From Ziziphus jujuba (Eukaryota; Streptophyta; Magnoliopsida; Rosales; Rhamnaceae), in NCBI RefSeq assembly GCF_031755915.1, contig NC_083386.1, positions 22,181,001-22,245,000 on the forward strand: a DNA stretch of 64,000 nt, in the 5' to 3' direction. Positions 48,256 to 59,742 of the stretch are shown piece after piece. The notes under the pieces were generated by a model. The model worked only from the letters and a program-made list of their open reading frames with translations. It made no database searches and was not told the DNA's origin. Every line of letters begins with the position of its first letter. The first letter of the stretch is position 1. Made by a program: the position numbers and the translations under genes.

Positions 48256-49307
48256 ATGGATGCTAGTTTTCCTTCTTCTTCTTCTTCTTCTTCTTCTTCT
48301 TCAAAAGGGTTCACGGAAACTGGTGAACAACCCCATGTTTTAGCTGTAGATGACAGTCTCATCGACCGCAAACTCATTGAGAAGCTTCTCAAGAATTCCT
48401 CTTGCAAAGGTATATATATATATATATATGTAATATGTATGTCTCTCTTACTCTCTGGTTTTGTTCTGTTGTATTTTCCAAGAAGACCCAAAGACTCTTC
48501 TCCATTTGTAATATTTTTTTTTATCCACACTGTTCATCAATGGGGTCCGCTTTTATTCAGGGGGTCCCAGACCATCAATGGTGGTATCAATATGATAGAC
48601 CATCGATGAAGAGGATCTTTATTTATTTTTTGAGACTTTAATGGTTATGGATATTTGTATTGCAGTGACTACTGCTGAAAATGGGCCAAGAGCATTGGAG
48701 GTTTTGGGCTTGGGAGATCATCAACACAATAAGTTGGAAAGCAATGTGAGTTAATTTCCATGTTCAAACTCCAAAGAAACTCCTTATTCCTGTAGAAGAA
48801 AAACAAAAAGGAAAATTTGATTAATCCAGCTGGCTTTTCATATCCATTTGCAGGCTTCAAAGGTGAATATGATCATTACAGATTACTGTATGCCAGGAAT
48901 GACAGGCTATGAGCTGCTTAAGAAAATCAAGGTACATACATACGCATACACAGAACACATACACATATAAATCTATTTACATTGCATATATTTAATTGAT
49001 CTTGGCAACATTTTCATGTCTTTTTTCCATGGCAGGAATCATCAAACTTGAGGGAGGTTCCAGTGGTGATTATGTCATCTGAGAATGTTCCAACTCGTAT
49101 CAACAAGTAAATATATGAACCCATTTTCAATTTGCTGCCTAATTTGTACTTTGTTACCACTAATCTTAATTAGTTTTGTTAATGCAAGATTTGTTCCTTT
49201 TTCCCAACAGGTGCTTGGAGGAAGGAGCTCAGATGTTCATTTTAAAGCCTCTGAACCAATCGGACATAAAGAGATTGAGATGTCATTTGATGAATTGCAG
49301 GAGCTAA
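48256..49307 (+). CDS. ARR16: type-A response regulator, ARR16/ARR17 type
   Basis: Five exons: 48256-48409, 48666-48745, 48854-48931, 49036-49106 and 49211-49307; 159 residues. After a poly-Ser N-terminus (10-11 Ser), the receiver domain starts at [19 protein letters not shown]. The acidic pair is Asp32-Asp33. The phospho-accepting Asp88 lies in [16 protein letters not shown], the conserved Ser in VIMSSEN, and the Lys140 in FILKPL. The C-terminus is very short and ends CHLMNCRS, as in ARR16/ARR17. Type-A regulators take phosphate from histidine phosphotransfer proteins and dampen cytokinin signalling. They lack a DNA-binding domain and are usually induced by cytokinin. Gene order (tRNA-binding gene on the left, GLY1 on the right) matches At2g40670 (ARR16). 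A poplar member of the ARR17 type is known as a sex switch; nothing here shows that role. Confidence 0.92.
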
Positions 49308-49997
49308 AAATCATTGTACATCTTTCCCATGAGGCAGCAAAATCTGTCATCAGCTGCTAGTTAAATTTTGTTTTGGCTTAGATATAATCTAATTAGTCTC
49401 CACCTTCATATTTTTGTATGAAGCAGATTAGTTTTTGAATTTAACAATATATATATATATATATTTTTGTCTGGTGGCCTTCAGAAATTTTGCAGCATTT
49501 CTATTTTGGTCTTATTAGAGTAGCAATTTCTTTCAAGTCATTGAATTTGCTGATATTATAATCGCAAACTCCCATCGTGGACTTCTCATTCCATATATCC
49601 TTTCTGCTCTTGCATCGAAACTTAATGGAAACCAGTAAACCATTTGATTATTCAAAGATTACTCATAATCATGAACCAAATTCTCATAATCAATCAGATC
49701 AAATCAAATATAAAATTCCTTGTGACATATAGATTTTTGGCTTGGAAAACCTTATGAAATCTCAAGGAAAGATATAAGACGACAAAATTTCCCCTGTTTT
49801 CTTCCAAATAGGAGCGAATAGAGAAACAATCACACAAAAACCAGCAAAATATTGTAATCAATGCCAAACTGCCTGCTTCTCTTTCCTGCTCTTTATAAAG
49901 AAATAATCAACTTTATAAATACAGCAGAGCTTCAATAACTTAAGAGTCAATAAAAATGACAACAGTAATGGAATAAGAGAAAAAAGGGATAAAGAGC
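49308..49997. other. convergent 3' region
   Basis: Between the response regulator stop and the stop of the minus-strand small Cys-rich gene. It should hold both 3' untranslated regions. A (TA)n tract lies at 49447-49465. No other gene. Confidence 0.6.
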
Positions 49998-50198
49998 TCA
50001 AAAGAAATGCTTTTGGTGGTGGCGGTGCCTGCATTCATCGCATCCAAAACACTGAATTACAGGGAAACAAGCCGCAAACACACATCTTCCTATCCCTCTA
50101 AACAATGAGGATGCAACAAAATAAGGCCGGCAATAACATGCCCGACTTCGATCATCATGGCTTCCCTTTCTTCCATTGCAAGGACGCTGCTTGCCCAT
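49998..50198 (-). CDS. small Cys-rich plant protein, 66 residues
   Basis: A compact minus-strand frame starting MGKQRPCNGRKG, with Cys-rich centre RACYCRPYFVASSLFRGIGR, hydrophobic CVFAACFPVIQCFGCDECRH and a His-rich end HRHHQKHFF. I recognise the CFPVIQCFG...CRHxHHKHFF pattern as a conserved small plant family without known function. The frame stays open to an ATG at 50255, but the extra 19 residues look unrelated, so 50198 is preferred. No signal peptide is evident; the Cys clusters could bind metal or carry acyl groups at a membrane (inference). It sits between the response regulator and GLY1, convergent with the former. Confidence 0.7.
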   Translation of the reverse strand: MGKQRPCNGRKGSHDDRSRACYCRPYFVASSLFRGIGRCVFAACFPVIQCFGCDECRHRHHQKHFF

Positions 50199-50725
50199 AA
50201 ATATATATGTATATATATCTCCTAAAACAGCAGAGACCCAGAGTTTATATGCCAAAATTGGGATGCCCCAAATGTTCGTTCAGAGAAAAAATTGAATCTT
50301 TATCATTCAAGCTTCTCAAAGGTTGAGAATTTTTACCTTTGTGGTATTGATAGAAGCTCTGAGCTCTGTGTTCGAATAGAGATTGTTTATGGAGGCTCAA
50401 TTACATAATCTGACTTTGATGTAGAAGTTATTGGTTTATGGAGGATGTTAAGAAGATAAGAATATCCTTTTGTTCCATTGAGGAAGAATAAGAGATATAT
50501 CAGTGGAAGGCTTTGGCTTGTGAGAGGTGGTATGTATCGTCAACTTGTAGGTAAGCTAAGGGAGGCGTGTCTTTTGCGCGTTTGGTTCTCTCTCATTCTC
50601 TTTTTACTGTTTAGAAAACATAGAAAATGAACTCGTTTTCGTTTTGTTATCTCTTCATCATTTCCAGGAAAACAGTTTTCAAATACAATAATTAAGTGGA
50701 CCTTTTTATGTTTTCTGGGTCCCAC
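50199..50725 (-). promoter_or_regulatory. leader and promoter of the small Cys-rich gene
   Basis: Non-coding sequence upstream of the minus-strand ATG at 50198. A short TA tract is at 50201-50217. No clear TATA box at the expected place. Confidence 0.35.
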
Positions 50726-50774
50726 TCAAGGACACTCTTTTTTTTTTTTTGATATCTCAATCAAGGATACTCTT
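50726..50774. mobile_element. poly(T) micro-insertion flanked by 14-bp duplication
   Basis: TCAAGGACACTCTT (50726-50739) recurs with one mismatch at 50761-50774. Only a T run and GATATCTCAA lie between. The complement, TTGAGATATC followed by A residues, looks like a retro-element 3' end. Confidence 0.6.
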
Positions 50775-51244
50775 CTGAGTATTGAAACGTTGTCTTATAT
50801 ATATATATATACAAAAAAAAAAAAAAAAGGAAGAAAATAACCAAATTGAAAGCTACTTTGCTCCTGTCATTAAAAGAGAGGCCTTGGCTTTTGCCATCAA
50901 TAGTTTGATGGCAAGTCATGGAAAGTTACCCAAAAAAATTGCTAAGCATCCTGTATGATAAGTGCTATGCATCGTTTCAAGTTACGTCCTTACGGCTTTT
51001 TTTTTTTTTTTTTTTGAGATAGGGACTAGTTTAGATTAGACTAAATTATTTTAAATGTAATCTAATTTAATTGGATTATTTTAAATTTAATATAATTGTA
51101 CAAGATTTCAAATAATCTAAGTAAACCAAATCCAAATTTCACATTTCAAATGGACCTTTGCTTTTGAAGTCCTTAAAAAAATTGCTATGCAACCTTTTAA
51201 GTCCTTAAAGTTCCATTGTTCATGTTGTTCAATAACGACACACA

Positions 51245-53290
51245 AAGGGCTTGTTTGGGTGCCGTGTTGGAATGTATTAAGATCTGGGTTGGTGTTAGCT
51301 AATACCATTGGGCTTGTTTGGATGTAAACATCCGTGTGTAAAAGATAATACACCTCATCAGTTTTTTATGCACTTCAAGTGGGATAACTAATACAATCTA
51401 AAAGCTTTGTATTATGTAATACGGGTGAAGCTGAAAACTGATATCTGCTATTGCACTGCCTCTCCTCCCAACATCTCCAAGGCCGATTGATCTGTAAGTA
51501 AGACTTCTCAAATTTTTTTTTTCTTTCTTCAACTTAAAGCTTTCCTTTTAGCTTTCTTTTCTTTCTTTCCATTTTTTTTTTCTCTATGTATTATTTTTAT
51601 TTTTTGTTCTCTTTTCTCATATTCAGTTTTTTCCTTCCTATTATCTCTCAACTACAACACTACAAGAAGGAAGAAGAACAGTCTCTTTGATCTGTCTTCA
51701 ACTTGATTTTTATTTTTATTTTCCCTTTTTCTACCTTATTTTATTTTAAATTTCTTTGGCCTCTTGAACAAATCTATTTGCCCTAGCTGTTTTAGTTTTT
51801 GAAGTGGTTTTCTTGCCCTATATTTGTTTTTGTTTTTGTTTTTCTTTATTTTTTTTAATGCTTGTGTGTATTTCCCTGCCACTAAGATTATGTTGCTTCC
51901 TCCCTCTCTGTGGCCTCGTATTATCAACAAATGTTTGACAAATTTATTGATTAATTGAAAGTGATAGCAAATACCTTCATGAAAGGTTATGAAAATTGAT
52001 CTGATATTTATAACGAATTAAAAGAAATAGAATTATTTAATAAGGATCAACTTAATATCTTTGATGTTATAGTAGAGAAACCTTATTATCTTATAACATT
52101 TAGGTCCAATCATGGTATAATTATGGAGATGTTTATGAGGAAGTTACTTAAACAATTGAGAGGAGATTGATCAAACTTGGAGGATTAACTTTGTTGTATT
52201 GCTTTATAGTTGCATTCTATAAATTTTATTTAGTTGTAGTTTGGATTGTGTGAACCTTATTTGCTTAAATGAATGTTGTGTGTTGATATGGATTATGCTA
52301 ATTTTATTTACTTATTTGTGGCACAATTATGGATCGTATGAAATGTGTTTGAGCAATTATGTATAATATTATTATGTTGTGTTATTATAATTATAAATTA
52401 TAAAATATTTTTTATGTTTAAATTCCATTTTAGATGGTGTTTTGGTTTTTCATTATATATATATATATATATATATTAAATTGTCTTTATATTTAAATTG
52501 TAATATATAATTTTATTTTTTTCTATATATATAGATTGCATATGGCTCGTGCAATTGTTTATGTTGTTTTTATAGTTCGAAGGAAATAAATTTATCACTT
52601 ATGACCTAAATGTCAAGAATAAGTTAATGGATTTAAAAGAAACATATATAAATCATATTTTTCACTAGAAGAAGCTTATAAGAAGTATATCTTATACCTT
52701 CAACATTAAAAGGAGGGTTTTTAAAAAATATACTCAAATGAGAATGATCAATCTCATCCAATTTATAAAATAATTTATGATAGATGGAAAATTTGTTTAT
52801 TGGATGCATTGTAGGAGCAATAATCATGAACATAGTTACAAAAATATTCAATTGATGATATATAGATGATATATAATATGTATTGGAGATATTAGTGATT
52901 AGATTTGAACAAAAATTCTTGTTTTCATTTTACTGTTAATTTAGTAATTTTTAAGTTTTTTCAAAGTGTTTTTTTTTTTAACTATATAATACCATTTATT
53001 TTTTTAATATTAAACTTTAATATTGTCATGAATTATAATAATATATAAAATGAAAATATGAACATATGATATTTTTGTAATGTTCATTCGTTTTAATAAC
53101 AATAATTTATAAAATAATAAATAATAAATAATAATACAATATAATACACTGTTGTATCAAATAGTATATTATTTTATACGATCCTGCACCACACAAATCA
53201 TAAATAAAATATAATACATTTTAATACAATTCAATTCAATACAATTTATACTAATACAATCAAATACAATACAATATTGTATATCAAATG
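51245..53290. mobile_element. possible decayed DNA transposon
   Basis: The left side has GGGCTTGTTTGGGTG (51248) and again GGGCTTGTTTGGATG (51311), a motif common at ends of plant hAT and Harbinger elements. The right side (53110-53285) is built of ATACAAT/ATTGTAT words. Inside, at about 51975-52168, a once-open frame reads SDIYNELKEIELFNKDQLNIF and later MEMFMRKLLKQLRG, faintly like the C-terminus of the Myb/SANT-type partner protein of PIF/Harbinger elements. No transposase core was found and the ends do not match convincingly. A (TA)n tract is at 52454-52478. Confidence 0.3.
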
Positions 53291-53423
53291 TTCCGAAACT
53301 GCATAGGAATAGGTAAAGTTAGGCGGTTTAGATGATATAACTTTTGTTGACCCACCATCCTAAGAGAAATAAAAAAGAAATGCAATTTTTTTTCTTTGGG
53401 AATCTGTGAAATAAAAATCAAAC

Positions 53424-53476
53424 CTAACTTTGTAAGTTTTTTTTTTTTTTTTTAAGGTAATAATTCTAACTTGTAA
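53424..53476. mobile_element. possible poly(T) micro-insertion with imperfect duplication
   Basis: CTAACTTTGTAA (from 53424) and CTAACTTGTAA (53466-53476) flank a T run and AAGGTAATAATT. One indel separates the copies. A third copy, CTAACTTGTAACG, follows near 53498, so simple local duplication is also possible. Confidence 0.35.
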
Positions 53477-53685
53477 ATATTTTGGTGAATAATTCTTCTA
53501 ACTTGTAACGTCATGTCTTCATTTCTTCAAAAAAGAAAAAACGAAAAAACAAAAAAAACAAAAAACAAAAAGATGTAACTTCATTGACACGGCAATCACA
53601 TTTTATCGGTTGGGGTTTGGGTTTAATCATCAAATTGCTTAGGAGTATGAAAAGCCCAATGGGCTCAATTGAAAAGAGTATATAT

Positions 53686-53692
53686 TATAAAA
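53686..53692 (+). promoter_or_regulatory. TATA box of GLY1
   Basis: TATAAAA within TATATATTATAAAATGG, about 210 bases upstream of the ATG at 53900. A palindromic GCCCAATGGGC (53653-53663) lies just upstream and resembles site-II promoter elements. Confidence 0.6.
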
Positions 53693-53899
53693 TGGGAGTG
53701 TGGGGAGTGGTGGAATACGCATACGGCGTTCGGTAGATGGAATACAATGAGAAAATACCACGTGCGCTTATACGGGAATAGCAGCAACGGATAATCCAAG
53801 CTCCAATTTTTCCTGAAACACCAAAAACAAAGAAAAGACTCTTTCTTTCTCTCTCAGTTTCTCAGTCTCAGTTATTGTTGAGCTGCAAAGCAATTAGCA

Positions 53900-56800
53900 A
53901 TGGCGAAATTGATAGAGGCCTCGTTGTTGGTGAACCCAGTTTTCCATTCCGATTCCAATCCATACTCCGATAATAACATGAAGCTCTCAAGATTCATTTC
54001 CTTCAACTCCAAGAAACAACCACCACCCACTCTGCTTCTTCTCCGCCTACACTCTTCCACCACTTCTTGTTTTGCTGATTCAACTCCTCCATCTCCCTCC
54101 CCTCCTCCGCATCCGCCCGGAGACCTTGACTTGGTTCTTGATTCCGCTCCCGACCGCTCCCGAGACCGCCGTAGAGCCGTACGCTTGGCCTGGGAGAAAC
54201 TGGTTCGGTGGTCCAAGTTTTGGCGCTCCAAAGCCAAGACCGACGTCCTCGAGCGCACCAAAAAGGTTTGCTTTTCTTCTTTTACTACTTGTATCTCCTT
54301 TATTTTTTTTTTTGGTGGGGATTTTCAACCCCAAAATTGCTATTGTTTCAGTTACGGCGGACACAAAGAGTTTAACAGAGCTCCACATTCTTAGTGGGTT
54401 TTCAAGAAATTTTTTTTTTTTCTTTTTCCCTTTGTTTATTTCTTTCTTTAGTTGCATTGGTCATTAAATGAAGCATTTTTCGGACGTGGGCTTACTTGGC
54501 CTTTGATTTTGTTAAAAATATTTAGTAACTAGAAATCGATGATTTAGTAGTTGGTTGGTTCTTACTCTCAAAACCCTTTTTTATCTATCCAACCCCAAGT
54601 GGAAACTAGTAGAATCCCACAAGAAAATATACGTATGTATTGAGTTTTTATACATATGAGTTTGTACGTATATATGTTGTATATTTAGTTTACTTGTATG
54701 GGATTCAATTTTTGGTTATATTTGTGTTCCTTTAGATTGTGGTGCTTGGAGGTGGATCTTTTGGCACCGCAATGGCTGCCCATGTTGCAGATAGAAAGGC
54801 TCAGTTGGAAGTTAACATGCTTGTACGTGATCCTCAAATTTGTCATTCTATCAATGAGAATCATTATAACTGGTACATTCCTCTTCTATATCGTCTTTAA
54901 CTTTTGCATGTTTGCGTTTGCGTTAAAATGTTCATCTAAATGTAGTTGTATGTTATTTATTTATTTATTTTTTATAGTAAGTACTTCCCAGAACACAAGC
55001 TACCAGGAAATGTAATTGCCACAACCGATGCCAAATCTGCTTTGCTTGGTGCTGACTATTGTTTTCATGCCGTCCCTGTGCAGGTTTTCAGTTCCTGGCC
55101 TCTTTTTAGTCCTCTGTAAATGCTGAGCATTCTTAATTAATATCCTTTTCAGTCTTATAAAAATTTTCAATTTAACTATTGCTTACAAGAATGCAATGCC
55201 GTTTATATTCCACCTTTAAAACTACTTTAGGTTGCTTTTTCTGATAATTTTTTGCATAAAATAGTTGCTGTTGCCTGAATCTTGTCTACGCTACTGCAGT
55301 TCAGCTCTTCTTTTCTAGAGGGAATTGCAGATTATGTTGATCCAAGTTTGCCATTCATATCCCTTAGCAAGGGCTTGGAGCTTAATACATTAAGGATGAT
55401 GTCTCAAATTATTCCCCGAGCATTGAAGAATCCACGCCAGCCTTTTATTTCATTATCAGGGCCCTCTTTTGCATTAGAACTGATGAACAAATTACCTACA
55501 GGTGATATCGAGCATGTCAAAGAAGGAATGAAGGATATTGTTCGTTGTTGAATTTTGATCAATTTGTCTTTCCAGGTCTAGTAGTAAACGAGTCTATCTT
55601 ATCCATGGATTTTGCTTTTGCAGCAATGGTTGTGGCATCTAAAGACAAGAAATTGGCGAATGCAGCTCAGCAACTTCTTGCTTCTAGTCATTTAAGGATC
55701 AGCACTTCAAGGTATTCTATCTGCATTATATCCGCTAAATTGTGTAACTAATGCACATAATTTGTTTGTAAATGGCAAAGTTAGCCAGCATAATTATGTC
55801 CCCAATTTCATCAAAACATGGCTCCTATATGATGCAATGCCTAAAATACTTTGTGTAAGATTAAGAGGACTGGCCCAGCTTGTAACTTCTGATAACTCCA
55901 GTGATGTCACAGGTGTGGAAATTACAGGTGCACTGAAAAATGTGCTTGCAATAGCTGCAGGAATTGTGGAAGGAATGAATCTTGGTAATAATTGTATGGC
56001 AGCTCTTGTTGCACAAGGCTGTTCTGAGATACGATGGTTGGCCACAAAGGTATATTAATTTCACTCTTACAATTTTTAGTCTGAACGAATGTAACATTGG
56101 TGGGGAACATAGCAAAGAAAAAATAACGTTATCTTCTCTAATGTGTCAATTCATGTTCAAATGATATTAGCAATTTTTAGTATCTTAGAGAGGATTAAGA
56201 TTTGTGCAAGCTTGTTTTTTAGGTTTTCTTGCATTTAACAGTTGAATACATGTTTGTTCAATAGTAGCCGAGGAATTGCAACATCAAATGGTTATGCAAT
56301 CTATTTGATACGTTGTAGGCAACACTTGTATTCGATACATATGCAATATCTACAGTGTCCATTCTAATAATCGCAAGGGATATTTCATGCTCAAAAATTG
56401 TTTTAAGGTTATTTGTGGATTTGAACTGACCCACTAGTTGTCTATTCCCTGGTCATTGGTTTTATATGGCTTCTTGCAATGATTACGTTGCTTCTTTATT
56501 TGGTGTCATATTGTTTATGTATGATATGCTTTCCAATCGATGTTTTCCTACATGTCTTTGTCATATGCACCTCCTGTAGTGCTCTTGGTATGATTCATGT
56601 TGCTGTTGCGAATAAGTCATCTATTTCCATCAATTGCTCTCTACTCACAACTTTTCTCTGCAAACTTTATCTGCTGAAGATGGGTGCAAAGGCGACAACG
56701 ATAACTGGTCTTTCAGGAACCGGAGATATCATGCTTACATGTTTTGTGAATCTTTCCAGAAACAGAAGAGTAGGGGTCCGTCTTGGATCTGGGGAGAAGC

Positions 56801-57209
56801 TTGATGATATACTGAGTTCCATGAATCAGGTGCTTCCAAATTAGAATAGATCTATTGATAGTCATAATAGTGCTAAGAGATGTGCAACTCAAATAAATGA
56901 TGGCAATGAGCAGGTAGCTGAAGGTGTATCAACAGCTGGAGCTGTGGTCGCATTGGCCCAGAAATATAAAGTGAAGATGCCAGTTTTAACAGCAGTTGCT
57001 CGGATTATTGATAATGAATTGACACCGAAGAAGGCTGTTCTTGAATTGATGCGCCTTCCTCAGGTCATTCCTATCCCTAATTAAATTTGATAATCCAATA
57101 CAAGTGTTTTTGACTACTAGTTTAGTTGCCTTTTCTTTCCCCTTCAATTTTAAGTTGGTTTTTGAAACTAAGAGCAGATAGTTTCCAATCGTAGGTTGAA
57201 GAAGTGTGA
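53900..57209 (+). CDS. GLY1: plastid NAD-dependent glycerol-3-phosphate dehydrogenase
   Basis: Nine exons: 53900-54265, 54736-54872, 54978-55083, 55300-55501, 55624-55711, 55902-56049, 56680-56829, 56914-57063 and 57195-57209; 453 residues, every phase consistent. Residues 1 to about 100 are a Ser/Pro-rich plastid transit peptide plus spacer. The dinucleotide-binding loop is [16 protein letters not shown] (GGGSFG at 127-132). Other signatures are [27 protein letters not shown] (substrate domain), [18 protein letters not shown] (with the conserved Lys), [12 protein letters not shown] and [14 protein letters not shown]. The enzyme reduces dihydroxyacetone phosphate to glycerol-3-phosphate, feeding plastid (prokaryotic-pathway) glycerolipid synthesis. 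The Arabidopsis gene (GLY1/SFD1, At2g40690) is also needed for systemic acquired resistance. The last exon codes only VEEV. Fragments of this gene are duplicated downstream. Confidence 0.95.
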
Positions 57210-57794
57210 CTTGGACTGGACTCTTTCAAAGAATAAGTACTTGGTTCTTAAACCGAAAGCATAGGTTGATCAAGACATTTATTTGTAAAGATTTCACACA
57301 CATATACAATTCTTTCTCTATTTTTGTTTTGTGCTCTCTCCTCAAACTTGGGAGTGGAAAGCAATTTTTGGAAGTCAGGGATTATAGTTTCTGCAAAGCT
57401 TGGCCACTTTGTCAATGCGGTAAAACCGAAGGAGATAGTTCTGAATGTTAAGGGGGAGCTGCTAAGGTGATATTCTTTTGGCAATTTCAAGCCATGAATA
57501 CAGGCCATAAATATAATTGAACAACTCCTTGTATTATATTTACTGAATGATTCAATATGAAAATGTCAAATTTCCAATTCTTTCTAAATCTTTGACTTCT
57601 AACTTCTCAGTAATAATACCATGTCTCCAAAACAATATTTGGTAAGAAATATCTCATATATATATGTGTGTGTGTGTGTGTGTGGTTGATAGAAACTCTT
57701 AACACATCCCTACAATTGCACATGGAAAATAAAAATGAAAAGCATTAGTTGTAACAATTTCTTTGCCGTGTTCAGCGTTCTTCCTGGCCAGCAC
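57210..57794. other. GLY1 3' region, first copy of the duplicated segment
   Basis: Contains the GLY1 3' untranslated region. Bases 57400-57500 and 57590-57790 match 63215-63300 and 63375-63520 with gaps (shared words AAACCGAAGGAGATAGTT-like, ATACCATGTCTCCAAA, TTGCACATGGAAAAT). A (TA)/(TG)n microsatellite is at 57655-57684. Confidence 0.6.
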
Positions 57795-57905
57795 TGGCCG
57801 CCTTAGTGTGCATCCTCCTTCACACAATTGGATCATACCACACTCTTACAGCACAGAGTCCCCTGCAGAAGGTGTTCAACTCCTCTGACAGCAAGGTGTT
57901 CAAAG
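57795..57905 (-). pseudogene. F-box gene 3' remnant
   Basis: The minus strand reads EHLAVRGVEHLLQGTLCCKSVV then a stop, aligning with RQLAVREAEHHLQEIVYCESLV near the end of the F-box-associated protein at 63527. Only about 35 codons survive. Its position directly after the GLY1 3' region mirrors the arrangement at 63.0-63.6 kb. Confidence 0.7.
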
Positions 57906-58099
57906 TATTTATTTTTTTGAGCTATTTTTCTAATTCTACAAATTTTGAAAATTTTATTTAAAGAAATAATTTTGAAAAATACTATTTGTCATCACTAGTG
58001 ATAATCACCATCCTATGTGGCAAACTTTTATTAAAATAAAATTTTTTTTATTGTTTTTTATTCTAAAACTTAAAAAATAAACTCTGATAACAATTTAAT

Positions 58100-59155
58100 T
58101 TTTCTTCTTTGAAACACTTTTTCTCAAGAGCCTTGATATATAGTATTGCTGATATATGGTTGTGTATCTGCATATATCAAACATCTTTACCAATTCTCGA
58201 AAAATAGATAATGTTCTGCTGCAAGTTAGAATCTTGCTTTCATTTCTTTCATAGTATGGTTGCCAAATCTCCAGCCACCTTAACATTTAACCCCCACTTC
58301 CGGTGAGTGAGATAGCATCGAACTCATCCCCTATCTCTTCTTCTAAGTAGGCATGTCAAATTTAATCATAAAACCAAAAATACAAAACGCTATACAGCAT
58401 ATAAATTAGATTTTAAGTATAAGTCCTGTCAAACTCAAAACATCTGAAAAGCAAACGCAGCCATCTCCTGGAAGATGGCTGCAAAATGGAACCAGAGACA
58501 TTGAGCTTACTTGTTCTGTGAATTATTCCAAAGGCATAAGAGTAAGGGTCTGTTTTTGATCTGGAGAGAAGCTTGATGATATACTAAGTTCCATGAATCA
58601 GGTGCTTCAAAATTTACAATACATCCATTTATAATCATAGTAGTGCTTTCAAAGTTTTGCAACCATGGATTGTACTTGCTGGTAAGCGTAGTCAATTTTG
58701 TGAAAACCGAAGGAGATATAGAGTTCCGAATGAAAGGGGACCTGATTTGGTGATCCTTTTGGCTATTTTTATCCATTAATATAATTGAAAAAATTCTTGA
58801 TTTCTTTACTGAATGATTCAATATCAAATGTGATACACCAAGACTTATCCCTGGAATTTGTCTTTCCAGGTCCAGGTAGTAAACAAGTCCCATCTTATCC
58901 CTGGAATTTGCTGTTGCAGCAATGGTCATGGCATCTAAAGACAAGAAATTGGCGAATGGAATCAGCATTTCAAGTTATTGTATTTTCATTATGTCCACTG
59001 AACTCTGTGAGACTGTAACTAGGCATATAACTTGCTTGTAACTGCCAAACCCAGCCATCATAATTCTATCTCCAATTTCATTATAGCATGGCTTCTATAC
59101 GGTGCAATGCCTAAAACAGTTTGTGTAAAATTAAGTGGACTGGCCCATCTTCTAT
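58100..59155 (+). pseudogene. rearranged GLY1 fragments (copy 2)
   Basis: Three blocks in scrambled order. 58100-58430 is non-coding and matches 62670-62920. 58475-58790 matches GLY1 exon 7 and its downstream region; the exon part reads as GAGAAGCTTGATGATATACT with neighbours, lacks codons and shifts frame. 58845-59155 matches GLY1 55565-55870, including exon 5: GCATCTAAAGACAAGAAATT is kept, and the middle of the exon (QQLLASS) is deleted. Exon 7-like sequence comes before exon 5-like sequence, so the copy is rearranged. It cannot make an enzyme. Confidence 0.82.
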
Positions 59156-59735
59156 ATTTCTTTCTTATTTCTTAACATTGTTTAGCTAGCAAGCTAGAGC
59201 ATCTCCGATAATAAATTCTATTTTGGCATTGAAATTTTTAAATTTTGATATTTATGTACTTTTGTTTTTTTGTTTAATAGTAAATATTGATGCCAATATT
59301 AAATTTTAACATTAGCTTTTTAATAGTATATGAAATAAGATAATATTGGCAAACATATATTTTGTTTAATCATATTATTTTATTTCATTTATTAAAAAAA
59401 AGTTTGAATTAGATCTACTTTTTAACAACTAAAAAGAAAAAAAATTAAAAATTTAAAAATTTTATTACAAATTTTATTATAGCAGAGAGAGTGTGCTACA
59501 GAAAAATACCAATTGCATTTTATAAAATGTTCTATTGCAGCGCATAAAGAACGCAATTATACTAATTTTAAGCATTGCAATAGAAATAATTTTTAACATT
59601 GCAATAGAAATCAGCAATGGCACACTAAACTGATTGGCTAATCAAATTGCTCACTTAAGGAACACGTGAGACTGCACGTGATAATTTCCACCTGTAGAGC
59701 ACTACAACTGAGAATCCTCAATTGGCTTGGTTGGT
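59156..59735. other. AT-rich spacer
   Basis: No gene. The start (GAGCATCTCCGATAATA at about 59198) resembles common plant MITE ends but no partner was found. Near 59560-59620 a block containing CATTGCAATAGAAATAATTTTTAA-like sequence is repeated in tandem. Confidence 0.5.
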
Positions 59736-59742
59736 GAGGAGC

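Noticed and set aside
49085..49360. Frame across response regulator exons 4 and 5
   Set aside because: Wrong frame over exon 5; the spliced frame restores the receiver C-terminus.
58507..58968. 153-codon minus-strand frame
   Set aside because: It is antisense to the rearranged GLY1 fragments.
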